Part shown: positions 47,816-57,515 of the stretch, one piece after another
Layout of the letters: each line of letters starts with the position of its first letter
Position numbering within the stretch: the first letter of the stretch is position 1
From: Lachnospiraceae bacterium
Lineage (GTDB): Bacteria > Bacillota > Clostridia > Lachnospirales > Lachnospiraceae
DNA length: 64,000 nt
Assembly (NCBI GenBank): GCA_017470735.1
Contig: JAFUYB010000022.1
Span: forward strand, 62,001-126,000
Direction: 5' to 3'
Program-made: the position numbers and the translations under genes
Notes under the pieces: model-generated
The model's input: only the letters and a program-made list of their open reading frames with translations
What the model was told of the DNA's origin: nothing
The model's database searches: none

Positions 47816-47862
47816 ATCGTTCCCCTTTCCGTTGACCCTGAAAAACGAGATGTGTTCAATGT

Positions 47863-47897
47863 AAAAACTGCCTCCGGCGGAATACGCCGAAAGCAGT
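47863..47897 (-). terminator. Intrinsic terminator of ftsZ / division cluster
   Basis: On the minus strand ACTGCTTTCGGCG pairs with CGCCGGAGGCAGT (13 bp, two G-U) around a five-base loop, followed by five T. It lies about 20 bp after the ftsZ stop codon. Confidence 0.92.
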
Positions 47898-47914
47898 CTG
47901 TTTCGTTTGATAAA

Positions 47915-49168
47915 TCAGCTTCCGCTCTTCTTTAAGAAATCCGGTATCTTGATGTCCTTTTCGGAAATCGTGCTGGTCACCTCCGGCTTGGCAATACCGT
48001 CTACCTTCGGCGTCGGAAGCGGTCCGGTGCTCTGCGCTGCCGCGCTCGGCCGTGCTGACGGTGCAAGTGTCGCCGCGCCGCCTGACGGTGCAGCCCCCGT
48101 ACCTGCCGCCGGAGTCGGACGGGTCAATGCCGGACGCGGTGTCGCCGGCCGGGTAAAGGATGAGGTACTCTGATACTTCATCCGATCCAAAAAGCTCGAT
48201 CCCTGCGCCTTGGCGGACTCATCCTCTAAGCCTGTCGCGATCACGGTAACGGTCACTTCATCGGTCATCGTCTCATCGACCTTGACACCAAAGATGATAT
48301 TAACATCCTCACCGACCATATCACGGACATAGGATACGGAATCGTTGGCATCCATCAGGGATACATCACCGGAAATATTGACGATCACATCGGACGCGCC
48401 CGAAATCGTCGTCTCAAGAAGCGGGCTTGCGACAGCCGCCTGTACTGCCTCGGAGGCCTTGTCGTCGCCCTTGCCCGAACCGATACCGATGTGGGCAAGT
48501 CCCTTGTCCTTCATAACCGTCTGGATATCGGCAAAATCGAGATTGATCAGCGCCGGTACATTGATCAGGTCAGTAATGCCCTGCACGCCCTGCTGCAATA
48601 CTTCGTCTGCTTTTTTCAACGCTTCCTTGATCGAAGTCCTGCGATCTACGAGCTCTAACAGACGGTCGTTCGGGATCACGATCACGGTATCCACACTGTC
48701 CTTGAGCCGGTCGATGCCGCCTAATGCATTGACCATGCGGGTCTTTGCCTCGAAGGAAAACGGCTTGGTCACGATACCGACCGTCAGAATCCCCTGCTCC
48801 TTGGCAATCTGCGCCACGACAGGTGCCGCTCCGGTGCCCGTACCGCCGCCCATGCCGCAGGTAACGAATACCATATCCGCGCCTTTGACTGCCGAAGACA
48901 GCTCTTCCATGCTCTCCTCTGCCGCCTTTTCACCAATCTCAGGCTGGCCGCCGGCTCCCAAGCCCTTGGTCAGCTTATCCCCGATCTGGATCCGGGTCGG
49001 CGCCTTACACAGATTCAGCGCCTGCTGGTCTGTATTGACTCCGATAAACTCTACTCCTGCAATATTCTCATCAATCATGCGGTTGATCGCATTGTTGCCG
49101 CCGCCGCCGACACCGATCACGATGATCTTGGCTCCGGCATCCAGTTCATTCGTTACAATCTCAAGCAA
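47915..49168 (-). CDS. ftsZ: Cell division protein FtsZ
   Basis: Tubulin-like GTPase that forms the division ring. The 417-residue product has [14 protein letters not shown], the GTP signature [15 protein letters not shown] and the T7 loop [12 protein letters not shown] Pro/Ala/Ser-rich linker (about residues 320-390) and a conserved C-terminal peptide ([12 protein letters not shown]) that binds FtsA or SepF follow. The start codon is TTG (49166-49168) with the perfect site AGGAGGAGA six bases before it. It has its own promoter in addition to read-through from ftsQ, and a terminator follows. Confidence 0.98.
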   Translation of the reverse strand: MLEIVTNELDAGAKIIVIGVGGGGNNAINRMIDENIAGVEFIGVNTDQQALNLCKAPTRIQIGDKLTKGLGAGGQPEIGEKAAEESMEELSSAVKGADMVFVTCGMGGGTGTGAAPVVAQIAKEQGILTVGIVTKPFSFEAKTRMVNALGGIDRLKDSVDTVIVIPNDRLLELVDRRTSIKEALKKADEVLQQGVQGITDLINVPALINLDFADIQTVMKDKGLAHIGIGSGKGDDKASEAVQAAVASPLLETTISGASDVIVNISGDVSLMDANDSVSYVRDMVGEDVNIIFGVKVDETMTDEVTVTVIATGLEDESAKAQGSSFLDRMKYQSTSSFTRPATPRPALTRPTPAAGTGAAPSGGAATLAPSARPSAAAQSTGPLPTPKVDGIAKPEVTSTISEKDIKIPDFLKKSGS

Positions 49169-49218
49169 AGGTCTCCTCCTCGTATTGCAAAATACTCCCT
49201 CAATAAATACACTTAACT

Positions 49219-49247
49219 ATGATAATGTTTTTGCCGACAATTATCAA
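49219..49247 (-). promoter_or_regulatory. ftsZ: Sigma-A promoter of ftsZ
   Basis: Minus-strand -35 TTGATA (49242-49247), a 17-base spacer and -10 TATCAT (49219-49224). It lies 51 bp before the TTG start, so ftsZ can be transcribed separately from the upstream cluster. Confidence 0.75.
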
Positions 49248-49283
49248 CCCATTTTTTGAAAAGTTTCTGAAAAATACAGATTT

Positions 49284-50033
49284 CTACTGCTCCTTCTCAA
49301 ACACAATATCTGTATTCTCCTCGCTCCATTCTTCTAAATGTAGTGTTCCGCTCTGTTTTTTCAGCTTGGGCAGGATGTAAGGCAGCCGCCGCAGCTTCTC
49401 GGCGATGTTTGCCCTGGTTCCGAGATTTACCAGGATATTTCCGGTCGTAAAAGTGATCGTTCCGTCTTTTGAAAAAGTAACCGACGGGACTTCAAGCCCC
49501 TCCCTGTTGATCTCCTCCTGGATCGTCAATATCGTTTTGACATTGCTCTCCCCGACCGGCAGCCTTTTTTTTGGCTCCGCGTTTTTTGCCGTCAGTCCGA
49601 TGACACGGAACACATCCTCCAACAGCCTCTCCGACACCTCAAGCACATTTCCGTCTTTTCCGTAGTAGACATACGCATCGCCCTTTTCCGATCCGACAAA
49701 GCCGTAGGGCTCCTTCTCCACGACATGGATCACCAGCGTGTTGCGGCTTTTCATCGTCACCTTATAGCTTTCGACAAATGGAATGTCTTCCCGCGGAAAC
49801 AGAAAATTGCGTACCGTCGCATACACTGCATTTTCATCGTATTTATCGGTCAGGACATACTCTTTGATCTCTTTGTCAGAACAGATCGTATTTCCTTTGA
49901 TCTTGACGGTCTGTGTCTGGCAGAAAAAAATGATCGCCGCTGCAATGATGATGCCCAAAATAATAACAAACAGCAGTATATTCAACAGATAATAGCGAAA
50001 TTCGGAATGTCGTCTGATCTTTTCCCGTCTCAT
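49284..50033 (-). CDS. ftsQ: Cell division protein FtsQ/DivIB
   Basis: Bitopic divisome protein of 249 residues: a basic N-terminus (MRREKIRRHSEFRYY), one membrane segment (about residues 14-37), a POTRA domain (TQTVKIKGNTICSDKEIKEY) and the beta domain. It stabilises FtsL and the septal synthase pair FtsW/PBP2. It starts 3 bp after the ftsW stop and ends 115 bp before ftsZ, the expected place in the cluster. Sequence divergence is typical of the family; position supports the call. Confidence 0.9.
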   Translation of the reverse strand: MRREKIRRHSEFRYYLLNILLFVIILGIIIAAAIIFFCQTQTVKIKGNTICSDKEIKEYVLTDKYDENAVYATVRNFLFPREDIPFVESYKVTMKSRNTLVIHVVEKEPYGFVGSEKGDAYVYYGKDGNVLEVSERLLEDVFRVIGLTAKNAEPKKRLPVGESNVKTILTIQEEINREGLEVPSVTFSKDGTITFTTGNILVNLGTRANIAEKLRRLPYILPKLKKQSGTLHLEEWSEENTDIVFEKEQ

Positions 50034-50036
50034 AGC

Positions 50037-51164
50037 TTACTCCAGGCGGATGCCGCGCGAGACTGCCATCGCGACTCCCATCTCAAACAGCAAAAACATA
50101 ACGGATGTGCCGCCGTAGCTGATGAACGGCAGCGTAACGCCGGTATTCGGCAGCGTATTGGTCACGACGGCAATATTCAAAATAACCTGCAGAGAAATAT
50201 GGATCATGATCCCAATCACGAGATACGACCCAAACATATCCCGCGCATTGTAGGCAATGATCATAAAGCGCCACAGCAAAAGCAGATACATTAAGATCAC
50301 GCAGATCGCGCCGAAAATGCCAAGCTCCTCACAGACGATCGAAAAGATCATGTCGTTCTGTGCCTCAGGAACATAGCCGAGCTTCTGCATGCTTTCCCCG
50401 AGCCCTTTGCCGAACAGTCCGCCCGAGCCGATCGCGTAGAGCCCCTGGAGCGTCTGGAAGCCCTTTTCGTATTTTTCAGGATGCAGCCAGACATCGATAC
50501 GGTCGCTCCGGTAGCCGACCCCCGAAATAAAGAACACGATGCCGATCGCGCCGATTGCCATAATGACGATAAACGCGCGGTAATCCGGCGACGCGACAAA
50601 CAGCATCCCGAACGCGATGCCCGCGATGATGACCGCCGTACTCAGGTTGTTGTAGGCCACCGGGATCAGCAGGGGCACGATATGGAAAAACGCGCGCACG
50701 ACATTGTGCCAGTCACGCAGGCTCTTTGCCGAATCCGCAACCAGCGCCGCCAGATAGATGATGACCGCGAGCTTTGCGAACTCCGACGGCTGGAACGACA
50801 GCGGTCCGAAATAGATCCACCGCGACGACGAGCCCTGTGCCGTACCGATAAAGATCACGAGCACGCAGAGGATGAACGCGCCAAAATAAAACAGTCCGGA
50901 AAACCGTTTCAGCCAGCGGTACCCCGTGATATTAAGCCCGACAATGCCGGCAAAGCCCAAAGCCGACGCCAAAAGCTGGCGCTTTAAGTAATGCAGGGAA
51001 TCCTCATACTCCAATGTGGCCATGTACGCGCTTGTACTGTAAAGCATGACCAGCCCGAACGCAAACAGCAGCATGACGATCGCCAGCAGGCCGTAATCAA
51101 AATACGCTATGGAACGCACACGGCGCCGTTTTTTTATCGACACTGTCTTTGTCCTTGACGCCAT
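50037..51164 (-). CDS. ftsW: Septal peptidoglycan glycosyltransferase FtsW (SEDS family)
   Basis: Polytopic membrane enzyme that polymerises lipid II with its partner PBP. The 375-residue product has about ten membrane segments and the SEDS motifs YFGPLSFQPSEFAKLAVI and TGVTLPFISYGGTSVM. The ATG at 51162-51164 (MASRTKTVSIKKRRR) follows GGAGTGAG; the longer frame to 51293 would overlap murD and is unlikely. It lies 4 bp after the murD stop. It could be called RodA by fold, but the division-cluster context favours FtsW. Confidence 0.93.
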   Translation of the reverse strand: MASRTKTVSIKKRRRVRSIAYFDYGLLAIVMLLFAFGLVMLYSTSAYMATLEYEDSLHYLKRQLLASALGFAGIVGLNITGYRWLKRFSGLFYFGAFILCVLVIFIGTAQGSSSRWIYFGPLSFQPSEFAKLAVIIYLAALVADSAKSLRDWHNVVRAFFHIVPLLIPVAYNNLSTAVIIAGIAFGMLFVASPDYRAFIVIMAIGAIGIVFFISGVGYRSDRIDVWLHPEKYEKGFQTLQGLYAIGSGGLFGKGLGESMQKLGYVPEAQNDMIFSIVCEELGIFGAICVILMYLLLLWRFMIIAYNARDMFGSYLVIGIMIHISLQVILNIAVVTNTLPNTGVTLPFISYGGTSVMFLLFEMGVAMAVSRGIRLE

Positions 51165-51168
51165 TTTC

Positions 51169-52524
51169 TCACTCCGCCAGATTCTTCGCGTATTGGGCAA
51201 ACAGCCGTCCACGCTCCTCATAGTTTTTAAACATATCCCAACTCGCGCACGCCGGAGACAGCAGCACCGCGTCCCCCGGTTCACTCTTTTCATAACAGAT
51301 GTTCACCGCATCCTCCAGCGTCTCCGCCATTGTCAGATCCGTAAATCCGTGCCGCCTCGCGCATTCGGCGATCTTGTCCTTTGTCGCCCCGATCAGCACC
51401 AGATGCTTTATCGTACCGCCAAAGCTTGCGATCCATTCGTCGTAGGACGCGTCCTTGTCGTAACCGCCGCCGATCAGCAGCGTCGGACGCTCCATTGCTT
51501 GTACTGCCTTGATCGCCGCGTCAGGATTTGTCCCCTTGGAATCGTTGTAGAATTTTACATTGTTTTTCTCACAGATATACTCGATCCTGTGCGCTACGGC
51601 GACAAACTCCCGCAGCCCCTTGCGGATCAGATCCAGCGAAATCCCGAACGCGTGGCAGATCGCCGTCGCCGCCGCCGCGTTCTCGTAATTGTGTACGCCA
51701 AGGATCTGCAGGTCTTTGACATCAATGACCTTGACCGTCTCACCGTCTTTCGCCTGCCAGATCGCGCCGTCTTGGTAATACACGCCTGCTTCCAGCTGTT
51801 GGCTGCTTGAGAACCAGATCACCTCGCAGGAGAGCGTCCCGCCAAACCTCCGAAGTTCGATGTCGTCATAATTCAGCACGCAGAAATCCTCCACGCCCTG
51901 GTAATCGGTAATGGATTCCTTGGCACGGATATAGTTTTCCATACTGTGGTGACGGTCCAGATGATCCGGAGTAATATTCAAGATTGCCGACACATGCGGC
52001 GCAAAGGTCGAAATCGTCTCAAGCTGGAAGCTTGAAATCTCTGCCACGATCACGGATTCATCCGTCGTGTCCGCCGCGACTGAGGTGTAGGGAATCCCAA
52101 TATTGCCAACCACCCGCGTATCCGCAAACGCCATTGACATGATCTCCCCCACCAAAGAAGTCGTCGTCGTCTTGCCATTCGTGCCGGTGATCGCCGCTAC
52201 CCGCCCTTTCCCGAGGCGGTAGGCAAGCTCAATCTCTCCCGAAATGACAACGCCCCGCTCCCGCAGTTCATTGACAAACGGCAGATCCGTCGGCACGCCC
52301 GGACTTAAAACACAGATGTCCGTATTATCATAAAGCCCGTCGGGAAATGCCCCGCAGACAATCTCCGCGTCCTTTAAATGGGCGTGCTTTGTCCGAAGCG
52401 CGTCCGTATCCAGATTTTCATTTCCGTCATAGAGCGTATACGGCAGTTCTTTCCGCCACAGCAGCCTTGTCGCGGCGATCCCGCTGATGCCCGCTCCGAC
52501 GACCAGATAATTTTTCTTGGCCAC
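51169..52524 (-). CDS. murD: UDP-N-acetylmuramoylalanine-D-glutamate ligase MurD
   Basis: Adds D-glutamate to UDP-MurNAc-L-Ala in the cytoplasm. The 451-residue product has an N-terminal UDP-binding Rossmann fold (NYLVVGAGISGIAATRLL), the ATP loop AITGTNGKTTTTSLV, NITPDHLDRH, and the C-terminal ligase domain (FYNDSKGTNPDAAIKAVQ). It lies between mraY and ftsW. murE and murF, which often flank it, are absent from this cluster. Confidence 0.96.
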   Translation of the reverse strand: MAKKNYLVVGAGISGIAATRLLWRKELPYTLYDGNENLDTDALRTKHAHLKDAEIVCGAFPDGLYDNTDICVLSPGVPTDLPFVNELRERGVVISGEIELAYRLGKGRVAAITGTNGKTTTTSLVGEIMSMAFADTRVVGNIGIPYTSVAADTTDESVIVAEISSFQLETISTFAPHVSAILNITPDHLDRHHSMENYIRAKESITDYQGVEDFCVLNYDDIELRRFGGTLSCEVIWFSSSQQLEAGVYYQDGAIWQAKDGETVKVIDVKDLQILGVHNYENAAAATAICHAFGISLDLIRKGLREFVAVAHRIEYICEKNNVKFYNDSKGTNPDAAIKAVQAMERPTLLIGGGYDKDASYDEWIASFGGTIKHLVLIGATKDKIAECARRHGFTDLTMAETLEDAVNICYEKSEPGDAVLLSPACASWDMFKNYEERGRLFAQYAKNLAE

Positions 52525-52605
52525 AACTGTCTCCTTGCTTTTCCAATTTCACTGCCGGCCGCTTGGCGGCAGTGATGCCGCGCCGGCTGAATCGTTATCA
52601 GTTCC

Positions 52606-53562
52606 TTACTGCAGCCCGACGAATCCGATGAGGCATAACAGCAGCGTCACGATCGAAAAAATCGTCACTACCTTCGTCTCCGACCATCCGCCCAGCTCGA
52701 AATGGTGGTGGATCGGCGCCATCCGGAATATCCGCTTGCCATGGGTCTTTTTAAAATATCCGACCTGCAGGATCACAGAAATCACTTCGATCAGATAAAT
52801 AAACCCGACGATCAGGATAAAAAGCGGCAGATGCAGCATGTACGCCATGCCTGCCACGAATCCTCCGAGCGCGAGCGATCCGGTGTCGCCCATGAAGATC
52901 TGCGCCGGATAGCAGTTGTACACGAGAAACGCCATCAGCGCGCCTGCCATGGCCGCGCCGACCGGCGCGATGTCCAATCCCAGATATACCGCCGCCGCCG
53001 TAAAAAATCCCGCCACGATCACGGTCACGCTCGAAGCCAGGCCGTCCAGTCCGTCCGTAAAATTCGTGCCGTTAACCGTTCCGATCACCGCGAAATACAA
53101 AAGCGGGATCGCCAGTACGCCAATGTCCAGCGTGTTTTGCGAAAACGGAATCCGCATCCAAAGGCCGATGTCCGACACGCCTACGACATACACCAGAAAT
53201 CCGGTCGTCACAACGATCTGCAGCAGCATCTTCTGCCACGCCAGAAGCCCGTCCGTGCGGTGCAGGATTACTTTTAAATAATCATCCAAAAAACCAATAA
53301 GGCCGAACCCGACCGTCAGGATCAGGACCGGTAAAATGTCGGGCGCAATCCGCAGATAAAAGCATCCCGTCACCAGTACCGCGCACAGAATGATGACTCC
53401 GCCCATCGTCGGCGTGCCGGTCTTTTTCTGGTGCGACTCCAGTTCTTCCCGCTCCGTCTGTCCCGCTTTTTTCCCTCGCAGGTATGATATCACTGCCGGT
53501 CCGACCGCCAGTCCGATCACAAACGCGATCAGCACCGGAAGCACAATTGTCGTAAATACCAT
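52606..53562 (-). CDS. mraY: Phospho-N-acetylmuramoyl-pentapeptide transferase MraY
   Basis: Integral membrane enzyme that makes lipid I. The 318-residue product has about ten membrane segments and the catalytic loops KKTGTPTMGGVI, DGLDGLASSV, NCYPAQIFMGDTGSLALGG and APIHHHFELGGWSE. A site AAGGGGAGA precedes the ATG. It follows the PBP2 gene by 17 bp and precedes murD by 81 bp. Confidence 0.97.
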   Translation of the reverse strand: MVFTTIVLPVLIAFVIGLAVGPAVISYLRGKKAGQTEREELESHQKKTGTPTMGGVIILCAVLVTGCFYLRIAPDILPVLILTVGFGLIGFLDDYLKVILHRTDGLLAWQKMLLQIVVTTGFLVYVVGVSDIGLWMRIPFSQNTLDIGVLAIPLLYFAVIGTVNGTNFTDGLDGLASSVTVIVAGFFTAAAVYLGLDIAPVGAAMAGALMAFLVYNCYPAQIFMGDTGSLALGGFVAGMAYMLHLPLFILIVGFIYLIEVISVILQVGYFKKTHGKRIFRMAPIHHHFELGGWSETKVVTIFSIVTLLLCLIGFVGLQ

Positions 53563-53579
53563 TTGTCTCCCCTTACCTT

Positions 53580-55448
53580 TTATTGCTCTGCCGCAGCCGT
53601 CTCGACTGCCTCCGTCGGTTCAATGCCCATATACGGCAGGATCTGCTGCAGCACATTGTGAACGATCGACTGCGCGTAATTACTGTGCGCCTGGTCATCC
53701 GTGTTCGGCACATCGATAATGCAGTAGATCAGCACCTGCGGGTTCTTCTGCGGCACATACCCGATGAAGGATACCAGATAATTGCCCGCCGAACGGGGCT
53801 GTTTCTCCGCCGTGCCCGTCTTTCCGCCGATGTCGTAGCCGTCTACGCCTGCAATCGCGCCCGTCCCGCTTGCCACGACCGAGCGCAGATAATCCTTCAT
53901 CTGTTCGGAGGTCTCCTGCGAAATCGTCTTCTTCTGCACGACCGCGTCAAAATTCCTGACGACATTGCCCGCGTCATCCGAAATATGGTCGACGACATGA
54001 GGCAGATAGAGCGTCCCGCCATTGACGATCGATGCAAAACCGCTCGCCAGCTGTATCATCGTCGTATTAAAATTCTGTCCGAATGAGTTGGTCGCCAGGT
54101 TGATCGTGTGCGTCAGCTGATCCCGGTTATAGACCAGGGTGTCCGTCCGTGCTTCCCCGGGCAGGTCGATCCCCGTCCGCTGTCCGAAGCCGAACAGTCT
54201 CTGGTAATCCGCAAAGGTATCGGCACCGATCACATACGACATCTGCATCAGCGCGTCGTTGCAACTCTGCCCTAGGGCGCCCCGGATGTCAAGCATCCCA
54301 TGTCCGTTGCGGTTGACGCATTTGACATCGTAATCCGCAATGTGCTCGTAGCCATCGCAGTAATAAGCCTCGTTCCCGCTCAGCTTGCCGGTTTCCAATC
54401 CGCATGCCACCGTAAACGGCTTGAAGGTCGAGCCGGGCTCATAGGTCGAAGTGATGCAGAAATTCTGCCACCGCTCGTTCAGCGCGTCCATCTTTTCGTC
54501 TTCCGACATCTGCTTGCGCTCTTCCTTGGTAAGCACATTTTTCAAATTCCACGGATCATTGAGGTTAAATGTCGGGTAATTCGCCATCGCGAGTATGGCC
54601 CCGCTCTGCGGATCCATGACAAGCACTGCCGTATTGTGGCTGCCCGGCGAATCCTCGCTCTCATACTGCTTGTTCCAGGCAAGGATTTCCCTCTCCACGA
54701 TCGTCTGGATGTTGACATCGATCGTCGTCACGACCGTATTGCCGTTCTCGGGCTCGATCACGGCGGATTCCACATTGTTGTCCGTGTTGACATAGCCGTA
54801 GGACCGCCCGTTCGTGCCGTTCAGCTCCTGGCTGTAATACAGCTCCAGACCGCTCATCCCCGCATTGCCCGAGGTCGTAAACCCGAGCATTGACGCCGCA
54901 AGCGAATCATAGGGGTACTCCCTTTGGTATTCTTTTTCAAACCAGATGCCTGCCACTTCTTTCGCGGTCTTGTCATCGTCGTAGAGTTTTTGGAACTCGC
55001 TCATTTCCTCATAGGAAACCTTTTTCGCCAAAACCGTGTACTGCTTCTTCGGATCGTCCGCTAACAGAGTGCGCACCTTTCCGGTGTCGATTTCGGGAAA
55101 ACACTCCGACAGATGCGCGAGCGTCGTATCGATCTTGTCCGCGTTCGCGTTCAGCACCTTGCAGTCGAGGATCACATTGTACACATCCACCGAGGTCGCC
55201 AGCACCGTCCCGTGGATATCCGTGATGTCCCCCCGCTGGTAAGGGATGATCTGGCTGTCATACTGCTGCTGAGCGAGAATGATCCGCTCATACTTTTCCC
55301 CGCTGGAATATTCGATGTACGCTAAACGCGCGATCAAAATCACAAAAAGAACGCAAACCACCATGTACACAAACCACAGGTTCCGTTGCATTCTCTTTAA
55401 GATTCTTTTATAAATGTTTCTTTTTTTTCTCCGTCGTCTTTTTGCCAT
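53580..55448 (-). CDS. Division penicillin-binding protein 2 (FtsI/SpoVD type), no PASTA domain
   Basis: Monofunctional class B transpeptidase that cross-links septal or spore peptidoglycan. The 622-residue product has a basic N-terminus (AKRRRRKKRNIYKRILKRM), one membrane segment (about residues 22-42), the dimerisation domain and the transpeptidase domain with STFKPFTVA (SxxK), QSCNDAL (SxN) and GGKTGTAEK (KTG). It ends shortly after, with no PASTA domain. The ATG at 55446-55448 has no good ribosome-binding site; a GTG at 55482-55484 is an alternative. It lies between ftsL and mraY. Confidence 0.92.
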   Translation of the reverse strand: MAKRRRRKKRNIYKRILKRMQRNLWFVYMVVCVLFVILIARLAYIEYSSGEKYERIILAQQQYDSQIIPYQRGDITDIHGTVLATSVDVYNVILDCKVLNANADKIDTTLAHLSECFPEIDTGKVRTLLADDPKKQYTVLAKKVSYEEMSEFQKLYDDDKTAKEVAGIWFEKEYQREYPYDSLAASMLGFTTSGNAGMSGLELYYSQELNGTNGRSYGYVNTDNNVESAVIEPENGNTVVTTIDVNIQTIVEREILAWNKQYESEDSPGSHNTAVLVMDPQSGAILAMANYPTFNLNDPWNLKNVLTKEERKQMSEDEKMDALNERWQNFCITSTYEPGSTFKPFTVACGLETGKLSGNEAYYCDGYEHIADYDVKCVNRNGHGMLDIRGALGQSCNDALMQMSYVIGADTFADYQRLFGFGQRTGIDLPGEARTDTLVYNRDQLTHTINLATNSFGQNFNTTMIQLASGFASIVNGGTLYLPHVVDHISDDAGNVVRNFDAVVQKKTISQETSEQMKDYLRSVVASGTGAIAGVDGYDIGGKTGTAEKQPRSAGNYLVSFIGYVPQKNPQVLIYCIIDVPNTDDQAHSNYAQSIVHNVLQQILPYMGIEPTEAVETAAAEQ

Positions 55449-55503
55449 AGTATCTATGCTATGCCACGACGCATCCGCCTGCACCTTCTGGCGTCACGAA
55501 TCG

Positions 55504-55974
55504 TCACTCTACTTCTTCATACTGGCTCATGAAATCTTCATCGTCAATAGTATAATACACTATTTGGTCACTGTTTGCATAGACCATACCCAAATCTTTC
55601 ATCGCGACTTTCTGGATCCTGCCCAAATTCGCAGTCGTCGAGATCCGGCTTTTTGCTGCCGCATTCTCGGTCTTTAAGGTCGCAATCTGCTTTTCGAGAC
55701 GGGAAATATTGTTCATGCTCGTCGTGATCCGGTTCTGGATATGGACATACGCCACAAAAAATGCTCCCATCAGTACGACACCCATCATCAGTGCCATGGT
55801 ATAACGGCGGTTTACCCGCTTGGCTTTCCTGTGCGCGCGCAGCCGTGCCCGGCGCTCCATTTCCTGCTGTTCATAAAGCTCACGGGCGCGGTCTTCTCTT
55901 GTCGGCAGTGCCACCGCATCGTATCTGCGTACTGCATTGCCGTCAGCGTAATAGTATGTCTGAAATTGTGCCAT
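55504..55974 (-). CDS. ftsL: FtsL-like septum formation initiator
   Basis: A 156-residue bitopic protein: a cytoplasmic, Arg/Lys-rich N-terminal part (about residues 1-55), one membrane segment (about 60-78) and a short heptad-repeat region (RLEKQIATLKTENAAAKSR). A conserved-style segment NLGRIQKVAMKDLGMVYA follows, as in FtsL/DivIC. It is very divergent by nature; the position between rsmH and the PBP2 gene supports the call. Confidence 0.83.
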   Translation of the reverse strand: MAQFQTYYYADGNAVRRYDAVALPTREDRARELYEQQEMERRARLRAHRKAKRVNRRYTMALMMGVVLMGAFFVAYVHIQNRITTSMNNISRLEKQIATLKTENAAAKSRISTTANLGRIQKVAMKDLGMVYANSDQIVYYTIDDEDFMSQYEEVE

Positions 55975-56042
55975 TTGTCAAAAACTCCCTACTATTCCCT
56001 TAATCCTTTTACTTGCTGCTCCCCATGCTTTGTTGATAATGG

Positions 56043-57002
56043 TTATCTTTGTCCCCTTCGTTCAAACACCCGAAGCTTCGCGCTTCTTGCCCGGCTGTTC
56101 CTCTTCATTTCCGCCTCTGACGGCAATGTCGGTTTTCTCGTGATGACCCGCCCCTTCGACTGCTTGCCGCAGACACATACCGGCAAGTTTTTCGGGCAGG
56201 TACACGGGTCTTCATTTCGCCGGAATGCCTGCTTGACGATCCGGTCCTCTAATGAGTGGAATGTGATCACACAGAGCCGTCCTCCTGCGGAAAGCAGGTC
56301 GATCATGCCGTCGATGCAGCCCTTTAAGGTGCCCAGCTCGTCATTGACTTCGATCCGCAGCGCCTGATACACCCTCTTGGACGGATGCCCGCCGCTGCGC
56401 TTGTACTTCATCGGTATCGCCTCATCAATGATCCGGTTCAGCGTGCCTGCCGTCTCGATCGGCGCGTCCTGCCGCTTGGCAATGATCCGCTCCGCGATCC
56501 TTCTGGCAAACCGCTCTTCACCGTAGTCACGGAAGATCTTTGTCAGTTCATCGCCGCTGTATGTGTTGACAACTGTCGCGGCGTCCAGCTTGCTGCTTTG
56601 ATCCATCCGCATGTCGAGCCTTGCATCTTCCTGCATGTAAGAGAATCCCCTCGATCCCTCATCCAGTTGATAGGATGACACCCCCAAGTCCAGCAGGATG
56701 CCGTCCACTTCCTTATACCCCAATTTGTTTATAATCATGTTCATTTGTTCATAATTCGAATTGACGATAGTTACGCTGTTTCCGTAAGGTGACAGCCGCT
56801 TGGTCGCCGCCGAAATCGCATCCGCGTCCCGATCGATCCCGATCAGCTTTCCTCCCTGCAATTGTTTTAAAATCGCCTCGGAATGTCCGCCGCCGCCGAG
56901 TGTCCCGTCCACATAGATTCCCTTTTCTCTGATTCGCAGTGCCTCGACGGATTCTGTCAACAATACAGAAGTGTGTTCAAATTGTTTCTTCTTTTCCTCC
57001 AT
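56043..57002 (-). CDS. rsmH: 16S rRNA (cytosine-1402-N4) methyltransferase RsmH (MraW)
   Basis: Methylates C1402 of 16S rRNA. The 319-residue product starts with FEHTSVLLTESVEAL, the SAM motif YVDGTLGGGGHSEAILKQL, LLDLGVSSYQLDEGSRGFSY and the C-terminal FHSLEDRIVKQAF. Its ATG overlaps the mraZ stop codon by one base (TAATG), so translation is coupled. It is the second gene of the division cluster. Confidence 0.97.
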   Translation of the reverse strand: MEEKKKQFEHTSVLLTESVEALRIREKGIYVDGTLGGGGHSEAILKQLQGGKLIGIDRDADAISAATKRLSPYGNSVTIVNSNYEQMNMIINKLGYKEVDGILLDLGVSSYQLDEGSRGFSYMQEDARLDMRMDQSSKLDAATVVNTYSGDELTKIFRDYGEERFARRIAERIIAKRQDAPIETAGTLNRIIDEAIPMKYKRSGGHPSKRVYQALRIEVNDELGTLKGCIDGMIDLLSAGGRLCVITFHSLEDRIVKQAFRRNEDPCTCPKNLPVCVCGKQSKGRVITRKPTLPSEAEMKRNSRARSAKLRVFERRGQR

Positions 57003-57433
57003 TACAGCGCCAACCCTAAATCTGCCATGTGTTCCGCTATTTCGTCCATGTCGTCATAGCCGCAACCCTGCTCCCATCTCGTCCTGTCCCATATCTCGAT
57101 CCGGTTCAGGACGCCGACCAGAACAACATCTTTTTTCAGACCGGCAAATTCCCGTAATACCTGTGGCAACAAGATGCGTCCCTGCTTGTCAAGCTCCATC
57201 TCTGCCGCTCCGGCAAAGAAGAACCTCGCAAACTTCCGGGCATCCTTGGTCGTCAGCGGGATCTCACGGAATTTCGCTTCGATTCCCGCCCACTCTTCGT
57301 TGGAGTATACAAAAAGGCAGTTGTCCAGTCCTTTCGTCACGACGAACTCGCCGCCGAGCTGCTCCCGGAACTTAGCCGGCATGATCAGACGCCCTTTGGC
57401 ATCAACGCTGTGCGAATATTCGCCCATGAACAT
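57002..57433 (-). CDS. mraZ: Transcriptional regulator MraZ
   Basis: Ring-forming AbrB-like DNA-binding protein that controls the division cluster. The 143-residue product begins MFMGEYSHSVDAKGRLIMPA and repeats the same motif in MELDKQGRILLPQVLREFAG. A consensus site AGGAGGTGA lies before the ATG. Repeated TGG boxes with a 10-bp period lie between its promoter and start, so autoregulation is likely. Confidence 0.97.
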   Translation of the reverse strand: MFMGEYSHSVDAKGRLIMPAKFREQLGGEFVVTKGLDNCLFVYSNEEWAGIEAKFREIPLTTKDARKFARFFFAGAAEMELDKQGRILLPQVLREFAGLKKDVVLVGVLNRIEIWDRTRWEQGCGYDDMDEIAEHMADLGLAL

Positions 57434-57472
57434 GCCGGCTCACCTCCTGTCTCTTATACTCCACTGTGGCAT

Positions 57473-57507
57473 CCCACTTCCCACCATTTTGAACCACTTT
57501 TTACCAC
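57473..57507 (-). promoter_or_regulatory. MraZ operator: four TGG boxes at exact 10-bp spacing
   Basis: On the minus strand TGG(T/G) recurs with its T at 57506, 57496, 57486 and 57476, exactly 10 bp apart (one helical turn). This matches the repeated TGGG boxes bound by MraZ in other bacteria. It lies just downstream of the -10 and 40 bp before the start codon. Confidence 0.85.
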
Positions 57508-57515
57508 GCATGTCT